NCBI GenBank assembly: GCA_016288775.1
Contig: JAEELG010000015.1
Span: 1 to 54,314 of the forward strand
Length of the DNA: 54,314 nt
Reading direction: 5' to 3'
Source of the DNA: Bacteroidales bacterium
Lineage (GTDB): Bacteria > Bacteroidota > Bacteroidia > Bacteroidales > UBA932
Shown: positions 49,559 to 54,314 of the stretch, piece after piece
How the letters are laid out: every line of letters begins with the position of its first letter
Position numbering within the stretch: position 1 is the stretch's first letter
The notes under the pieces: generated by a model
Database searches by the model: none
What the model saw: only the letters and a program-made list of their open reading frames with translations
What the model was told of the DNA's origin: nothing
Program-made: the position numbers and the translations under genes

Positions 49559-50719
49559 ATGCGCGAGAATGACTATTTGGAGCTGTATGAGTTGCAGCAG
49601 ATAATCAGGGAAGGGGTCGAGGAGGCCGTTCCCGGGCCGGTGCGGGTCCGCGCCGAGATAGCCTCGCTGCAGCAGAGGGCCAACGGCCACTGCTACATGG
49701 AACTCGCGCAGAGCGGTATCCAGGGGCCGGTGGCCAAGGTTCGCGCCGTGATCTGGCGCTCGCAGGTGTCCGCCGTGCTTGGCAAGTTCGCCGACGCCAC
49801 TGGAGGCCCGCTGAAGCCCGGAGTGTCGGTAATCTTCGAGGTGCTTGTTAACTACAGCGAACTGTACGGACTCACTCTGGTTATAGAAGACGTTGACGTT
49901 GAGCACACGCTCGGGGAGGCGGAACTGCGCCGCCGCGAGACGCTGGAGCGCCTGGAAAAGGAGGAACTCCTCGACCTCCAGAAGGAGCTGGCCCTGCCTG
50001 ACGTGCCGTACCGCCTCGCAGTCATTTCCGCCGAAGACGCCGCCGGCTACGGCGACTTCCGCCGTCACCTGATGGAGAACGAATACGGATTCGCCTTCGA
50101 CGTCACCCTTTTCCCTGCCACCATGCAGGGCGACTCCGCACCCGCCTCGATTATCGCTTCGCTCAATCGAGTCGCTGCTGCGCTGCAACCTGCTATCCCC
50201 CTGCATGACGGCGAACGAAAGTGCGGAGGGAACGAATCCTTCGACGCTGTTCTAATTCTCCGTGGCGGAGGATCAACGCTTGATTTAAGCTGCTTCGACG
50301 ACTATGATCTCTGCGCAGCGATAGCGCGTTTCCCGATACCGGTGTTCACCGCCATAGGCCACGACCGCGACAGCCATATCGCCGATATAGTGGCTTGCGA
50401 CTCGGTAAAGACGCCCACGGCCCTTGCGGACATGTTCATCGACACCGTGGCGGCCGAGGACGAGCGCATCTCCAGCTTCCAGGGCCGGCTCAAGCTGGCC
50501 TTTGTTTCCAAACTGTCGCTTCTCGAGGCCGCAGTACAGAGGCTGGAAACCCGCATCGCCGCCGCCAATCCACGCCGCCTCCTGGAGCGCGGCTATACCC
50601 TGATAACCGACGGCAATGGCGTGCTCGTCAAGCGGGCCGCCGACGTGAAGGCGGGCGACGAAATCAGCGTCCTTTACCAGGACGGCACCCTCAAATGCAC
50701 TGTGAATGGAAAAGTTTGA
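49559..50719 (+). CDS. xseA: Exodeoxyribonuclease VII large subunit
   Basis: Catalytic subunit of exonuclease VII, which degrades single-stranded DNA to short oligonucleotides. At 386 residues it is shorter than the E. coli protein (about 450), missing part of the long helical segment. N-terminal OB-fold: VRVRAEIASLQQRANGHCYMEL, AVIWRSQVS. Catalytic core: YRLAVISAEDAAGYGDFRR, LILRGGGSTLDLSCFDDYDLC, AIGHDRDSHIADIVA and TPTALADMFID. Codons near 50160-50300 use more A/T than the rest. Overlaps xseB by 14 bases. Confidence 0.94.
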   Translation: MRENDYLELYELQQIIREGVEEAVPGPVRVRAEIASLQQRANGHCYMELAQSGIQGPVAKVRAVIWRSQVSAVLGKFADATGGPLKPGVSVIFEVLVNYSELYGLTLVIEDVDVEHTLGEAELRRRETLERLEKEELLDLQKELALPDVPYRLAVISAEDAAGYGDFRRHLMENEYGFAFDVTLFPATMQGDSAPASIIASLNRVAAALQPAIPLHDGERKCGGNESFDAVLILRGGGSTLDLSCFDDYDLCAAIARFPIPVFTAIGHDRDSHIADIVACDSVKTPTALADMFIDTVAAEDERISSFQGRLKLAFVSKLSLLEAAVQRLETRIAAANPRRLLERGYTLITDGNGVLVKRAADVKAGDEISVLYQDGTLKCTVNGKV

Positions 50720-50888
50720 TTACAGTAAAGCGATGGCGGAACTTGAGCAGATAGCCGCCAGGGTCGAGGACCCGTCGACGGGCCTTGACGACATAGACAA
50801 GCTCATAGGGCGCAGCGAGGAACTCATTTCCGGCTGCCGGGATTACCTGCGAACCGCCCGCGAAAAAGTCGACAACATAGGCAAATGA
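50706..50888 (+). CDS. xseB: Exodeoxyribonuclease VII small subunit
   Basis: A 60-residue helical subunit that binds XseA in several copies. FDYSKAMAELEQIAARVEDPSTGLDDIDKLIGRSEELI is the standard XseB pattern (two helices with the conserved ELE and LD). It begins inside the end of xseA and overlaps glgB by ATGA. Confidence 0.93.
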   Translation: MEKFDYSKAMAELEQIAARVEDPSTGLDDIDKLIGRSEELISGCRDYLRTAREKVDNIGK

Positions 50889-52882
50889 AAAAGATATATC
50901 AAACCGACCCCTGGCTTGAGCCGTTCAAGGCCGCCATCGAAGCGCGTCACGAGCGCATCCTCGCCGACAAGCGCAAGCTTGCAGGCGACCGCCCCCTGAG
51001 CGACGTTGCCAACAACCATCTCTACTACGGTCTCCACAAAGACGCCGACGGATGGGTGATCCGCGAATGGGCCCCCAACGCCACCCGCATCTTCCTTACC
51101 GGCGACTTCAACAACTGGAAGCGCACCCCCGATTATACCTTCCGCCCCGTGGGTAACGGCAACTGGGAGCTGCGCGTCCCGCGCCTCTTCCTCACCCACG
51201 GAACTCTCTACAAACTGTGGATCGAGTGGCCCGGAGGAGGCGGCGAGCGCATTCCGGCGTACGTCACCCGCGTCGTGCAGGACCCCGAGACCAAGGTCTT
51301 CTGCGCGCAGGTGTGGGATCCCCCCGTACAGTATGAGTGGAAGCACCGCCGTCCCGGTCCGCGCCCGCATCCCTTCATCTACGAGTGCCACATCGGCATG
51401 AGCGGCGAGCAGGAGGGGGTTGCGAGTTTCGACGACTTCCGCCGCACCGTGCTGCCGAGGGTGAAGCGCCTGGGGTACGATGTGCTGCAGATAATGGCGC
51501 TGCAGGAGCATCCATACTACGGCTCCTTCGGATACCAGGTGTCGAGTTTCTTCGCCCTGAGCTCCCGTTTCGGCACGCCGGAGGAGTTCAAACGGCTGGT
51601 GGATGAGGCGCACGCCGCCGGCATCGCCGTGATCATGGACATCGTGCATTCGCACGCCGTCGGCAATGAGGTCGAAGGCCTCGGGCGCCTCGACGGCGAC
51701 CCTTCGCTGTACTTCTACAAGGGCGATGCGGGATATCACCCGGCCTGGGGCACCCGCTGTTTCGACTACGGCAAGGACGAGGTCAAATACTTCCTGCTCA
51801 GCAACTGCAAATACTGGATGGAGGAGTATCATTTGGACGGATTCCGTTTCGACGGCGTCACCAGCATGCTGTACTGGAACCACGGCCTGGGCATCGACTT
51901 CGGCAGCTACGACATCTATTTCAACTCCGGGGTCGACGAGAACGCGGTGAGCTATCTCGGCCTCGCCAACATGCTCATACACGAGCTCAATCCCAAGGCC
52001 ATCACCATAGCGGAGGACGTCAGCGGCATGGCGGGCCTCGCGGCGCCTTTCAACGCCGGCGGCGTGGGCTTCGACTTCCGTATGGCGATGGGCATCGCGG
52101 ACCACTGGATCAAATGGATCAAGGAAAAGTCCGACGAGCAGTGGAGCGCCGGCGAAATCTGGTGGGAACTCACCAACAAGCGCGCCGACGAAAAGACCGT
52201 CAGCTACGCCGAGTGCCACGACCAGGCGCTGGTGGGCGACAAGACCATCATCTTCCGCCTGATAGACAAGGAAATGTACTTCAGCATGCGCAAGGACCAG
52301 CAGAATCCTCTGGTAGACAGGGGAGTCGCCCTGCACAAGCTGATACGCCTCGTGACCGCGGCCACCTGCGGAGGCGGCTATCTCGACTTCATGGGCAACG
52401 AGTTCGGACACCCCGAATGGATAGATTTCCCTCGCGAGGGCAACGGCTGGTCTTACGCCCACGCGCGTCGTCTCTGGTCCATAGCCGACAACCCCGAACT
52501 GCGCTTCCACGGGCTCGAGGAATTCGATGCCGCAATGGTGCGTTTCCTTAAAAAGGAAAAGGTGCTTTCCGGGGTCCCTGAGCTGCTTGTCGCCGACGAG
52601 CAGAAACAGATATTGATTTTCCGCCGGGAAAACTGTATCTTTGCGCTGAATTTCAACCCTCAGGGCTCGTTTGCCGAATACGGTTTCTCAGCCCCCGGGG
52701 GAGAGTTCGCCAAGGTGTTCGATTCTGACGAAATACGTTTCGGCGGTTTCGGCCGTCTGCCCGGGAATGAAGTCCATTCCTCGCAGCCTGTCCGGTGCCC
52801 CAACGGCAACCAGGATTTCGATCACACGCTTTATTTGTACCTGCCCAGCAGGTGTGCTGTCGTATTGAAAAAGATTGTATGA
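50885..52882 (+). CDS. glgB: 1,4-alpha-glucan branching enzyme
   Basis: GH13 enzyme of 665 residues that makes alpha-1,6 branches in glycogen. Order: CBM48-like N-terminal domain (REWAPNATRIFLTGDFNNWKR), TIM barrel with IYECHIGMSGEQEG, VQEHPYYGSFGYQVSSFF-type region, nucleophile Asp323 in GFRFDGVTSM, acid/base Glu377 in TIAEDVSG, and third Asp in AECHDQALVGDKT; YLDFMGNEFGHPEWIDFPREG near the end is typical of the eukaryote-like GH13_8 branching enzymes. All three catalytic residues are present. It is followed one base later by the debranching enzyme. Confidence 0.95.
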   Translation: MKKIYQTDPWLEPFKAAIEARHERILADKRKLAGDRPLSDVANNHLYYGLHKDADGWVIREWAPNATRIFLTGDFNNWKRTPDYTFRPVGNGNWELRVPRLFLTHGTLYKLWIEWPGGGGERIPAYVTRVVQDPETKVFCAQVWDPPVQYEWKHRRPGPRPHPFIYECHIGMSGEQEGVASFDDFRRTVLPRVKRLGYDVLQIMALQEHPYYGSFGYQVSSFFALSSRFGTPEEFKRLVDEAHAAGIAVIMDIVHSHAVGNEVEGLGRLDGDPSLYFYKGDAGYHPAWGTRCFDYGKDEVKYFLLSNCKYWMEEYHLDGFRFDGVTSMLYWNHGLGIDFGSYDIYFNSGVDENAVSYLGLANMLIHELNPKAITIAEDVSGMAGLAAPFNAGGVGFDFRMAMGIADHWIKWIKEKSDEQWSAGEIWWELTNKRADEKTVSYAECHDQALVGDKTIIFRLIDKEMYFSMRKDQQNPLVDRGVALHKLIRLVTAATCGGGYLDFMGNEFGHPEWIDFPREGNGWSYAHARRLWSIADNPELRFHGLEEFDAAMVRFLKKEKVLSGVPELLVADEQKQILIFRRENCIFALNFNPQGSFAEYGFSAPGGEFAKVFDSDEIRFGGFGRLPGNEVHSSQPVRCPNGNQDFDHTLYLYLPSRCAVVLKKIV

Positions 52883-52883
52883 T

Positions 52884-54314
52884 ATGGCATTCTTGAAATT
52901 CAACAAGAACGAGCTGGTGAATCTGGCCTATTCGCTCAAGCGCGAGGTCATTTGCGCCAACAAGACCGGGGCGTACAGCAACACCACCATCGTGAGTTGC
53001 AACACCCGACGCTACCACGGTCTGCTCGCCGTCACTCTCGACCGCTTCGGCGGCGACCACTTCATGCTGCTCTCGGCGCTCGACGAGAGCCTGGTGGTGA
53101 ACGGCAAGCAGTTCAACCTCGGCATCCATTGCTACGGCGACATCTACGAACCCCGCGGACACAAGTACGTGGTGGATTTCGCCGAGGATCCGGTGCCCAA
53201 CATCACTTATCAGGTGGGAGAAGTCACCTTCCGCAAGAGCCTGATCCTGGCGCCCGACAAGGACCAGGTGCTCATCAAGTACGAGCTCCTCAAGTCCCCC
53301 TCGCCGGTGACGCTCATCGTCAAGCCCTTCCTGGCCTTCCGCAACGTTCACGCCCTCACGGTCCAGAACGACAAGGCCAACACTTCCTTCACCGAGATTC
53401 CCGGCGGCGTGTCGTTCCGCATGTATCCGAACTTCCCCGACCTGCACCTGCAGCTCAGCGACGGCAAGGCCGAGTGGAAGTCCCTGCCGTGCTGGAACAA
53501 CCGCATCACCTACTCCGACGAGTACCGCCGCGGCTACGACTGCACCGAAGACCTCTTCACCCCGGGCGTATTCTCCATGAAACTGTCCAACGGCGGCTCC
53601 GTGGTGTTCTCCGCATCCATCACCGAGGTCAACCCCGCAGGGCTCAAGCGCCAGTTCTCCTCGTATCTGGCCAAGCTGCCCTGCGTGTCGGGTTACCATG
53701 ACCAGCTGATGCGCTGCGCCGACTGGCTAATCACCCGCCACAACGGAGTGGCCATGATCAATGCCGGCCTGAGCTGGCTCAAGACGGGCCTGCTGCGCGA
53801 GACGCTCATCGCCCTGCCGGGCCTCACGCTGCACGGCGCCCACAACCCCGCACTCTTCGAGGAAATCCTCGACAACCTCATCGCAGCCGAGCAGGAACGA
53901 CTGACCAGACGCACCACTCAGGTCGAGGCGCCCCTCTACCTGGCCGTGACCCTGCAGCAATACATCGACTACGGCGCCAATCCCGCCAAGGTCTGGAAGA
54001 AATACGGCGACACCGTTAAGATGATACTCGACAGCTATCTCCCCGGCCGCCGCAAGGAAGTCACCATGCACCCGAGCGGCCTGCTCTGGGCGCAGATGGA
54101 CGGAGTGGCGCTCAGCTGGATGAACGCCTACATCAACGGCCGCGCCGTCACCGAGCGCGCCGGCTACCAGATAGAGACCAACGCCTTCTGGTACAACGCC
54201 ATCTGCTTCGCCCTCGAGATGGAGAGCAAGTACGGCTCCGCCAAGGGTTCGTTCGTGAAGAACTGGACTCCGATCCGCGACATGGTGCGCAGCAGTTTCC
54301 GCTCCACCTTCGTG
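52884..54314 (+). CDS. Glycogen debranching enzyme (GH133-type), 3' end outside the window
   Basis: An open frame of 477 codons from ATG 52884 (MAFLKFNKNELVNLAYSLKRE) to the window edge, with no stop. The N-terminal domain is the glycogen-debranching GDE_N type: NKTGAYSNTTIVSCNTRRYHGLL is the usual motif, followed by beta-sandwich strands. From about residue 270 an (alpha/alpha)6 barrel begins (HDQLMRCADWLITRHN, NAGLSWLKTGLLRETLIALPGL). Near the edge is LSWMNAYINGRAVTERAGYQIETNAFWYN; most family members known to me have WMDA here, with the Asp proposed as catalytic, so the Asn deserves checking. It pairs with glgB for glycogen turnover. Confidence 0.9.
   Translation, partial: MAFLKFNKNELVNLAYSLKREVICANKTGAYSNTTIVSCNTRRYHGLLAVTLDRFGGDHFMLLSALDESLVVNGKQFNLGIHCYGDIYEPRGHKYVVDFAEDPVPNITYQVGEVTFRKSLILAPDKDQVLIKYELLKSPSPVTLIVKPFLAFRNVHALTVQNDKANTSFTEIPGGVSFRMYPNFPDLHLQLSDGKAEWKSLPCWNNRITYSDEYRRGYDCTEDLFTPGVFSMKLSNGGSVVFSASITEVNPAGLKRQFSSYLAKLPCVSGYHDQLMRCADWLITRHNGVAMINAGLSWLKTGLLRETLIALPGLTLHGAHNPALFEEILDNLIAAEQERLTRRTTQVEAPLYLAVTLQQYIDYGANPAKVWKKYGDTVKMILDSYLPGRRKEVTMHPSGLLWAQMDGVALSWMNAYINGRAVTERAGYQIETNAFWYNAICFALEMESKYGSAKGSFVKNWTPIRDMVRSSFRSTFV

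Noticed and set aside
1..54314. Search for tRNA or rRNA genes, CRISPR arrays, transposases, integrases, phage genes and toxin-antitoxin pairs
   Set aside because: None could be supported by eye; nearly all DNA is accounted for by the listed genes, and gene-free gaps are short apart from 6182-6349.

Overview
The window is GC-rich chromosomal DNA from a member of the Bacteroidota, most likely a gut- or rumen-type Bacteroidales. This rests on two SusC/SusD pairs, BACON and DUF1735 lipoproteins, GldH, a PG0541-type small protein on an RND pump, DUF4783, and promoters of the Bacteroidota type (TTTG or TTG, about 20 nt, then TAnnTTTG) with no clear Shine-Dalgarno sites. Most third codon positions are G or C, so long empty frames appear antisense to real genes. 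No tRNA, rRNA, CRISPR array, insertion sequence or prophage was seen. The genus cannot be fixed from this sequence alone.

Layout. 1-1754: rpsB (5' end missing) and tsf, closed by a terminator. 1808-6143, minus strand: a six-gene chain with overlapping stop and start codons, trxA, LOG-family, polyprenyl synthase, holB, PSP1/RicT-like, GldH-like. 6182-6349: a gene-free stretch with two tandem inverted repeats. 6350-12162, minus: a complete RND efflux operon (TolC, adaptor, pump, P-II-like partner). 12263-14625, plus: lgt and a lipoprotein of the GH10-like (GHL10) family. 14626-17699, minus: efp, a secreted unknown, an RlmI-like methyltransferase and a DUF2807 protein. 17757-19300, minus: cmk-ispH. 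19340-20491, plus: an NtrC-like regulator that ends without a DNA-binding domain.

20494-40281 is the most distinctive region, a polysaccharide utilisation locus (PUL). A GH88 unsaturated-uronyl hydrolase fused to DUF4861 is divergently transcribed from a ten-gene plus-strand cluster. That cluster holds an FN3-like lipoprotein, a BNR_4 propeller lipoprotein, a metallophosphoesterase lipoprotein, SusC/SusD, a second SusC lacking the usual N-terminal domain with its SusD, a DUF1735 lipoprotein, a second BNR_4 propeller without the lipoprotein anchor, and a three-BACON lipoprotein, then a strong terminator. The inferred scheme is capture at the surface, cleavage of a uronate-containing glycan by the propeller proteins, import by two SusCD systems, and removal of the unsaturated uronate by GH88-DUF4861. 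The substrate is not known. No sulfatase and no classical PUL regulator (HTCS, SusR, ECF sigma/anti-sigma) lies inside it.

40296-54314: housekeeping genes. DUF4783 (minus) and rlmH (plus) diverge from a symmetric promoter. rlmH is followed by a very large NtrY-like kinase, a candidate partner for the NtrC-like regulator. Then come engB-prs-small membrane protein-der-hydrolase-AlkZ-related protein, xseA-xseB, and glycogen genes (glgB and a debranching enzyme cut off by the window end).
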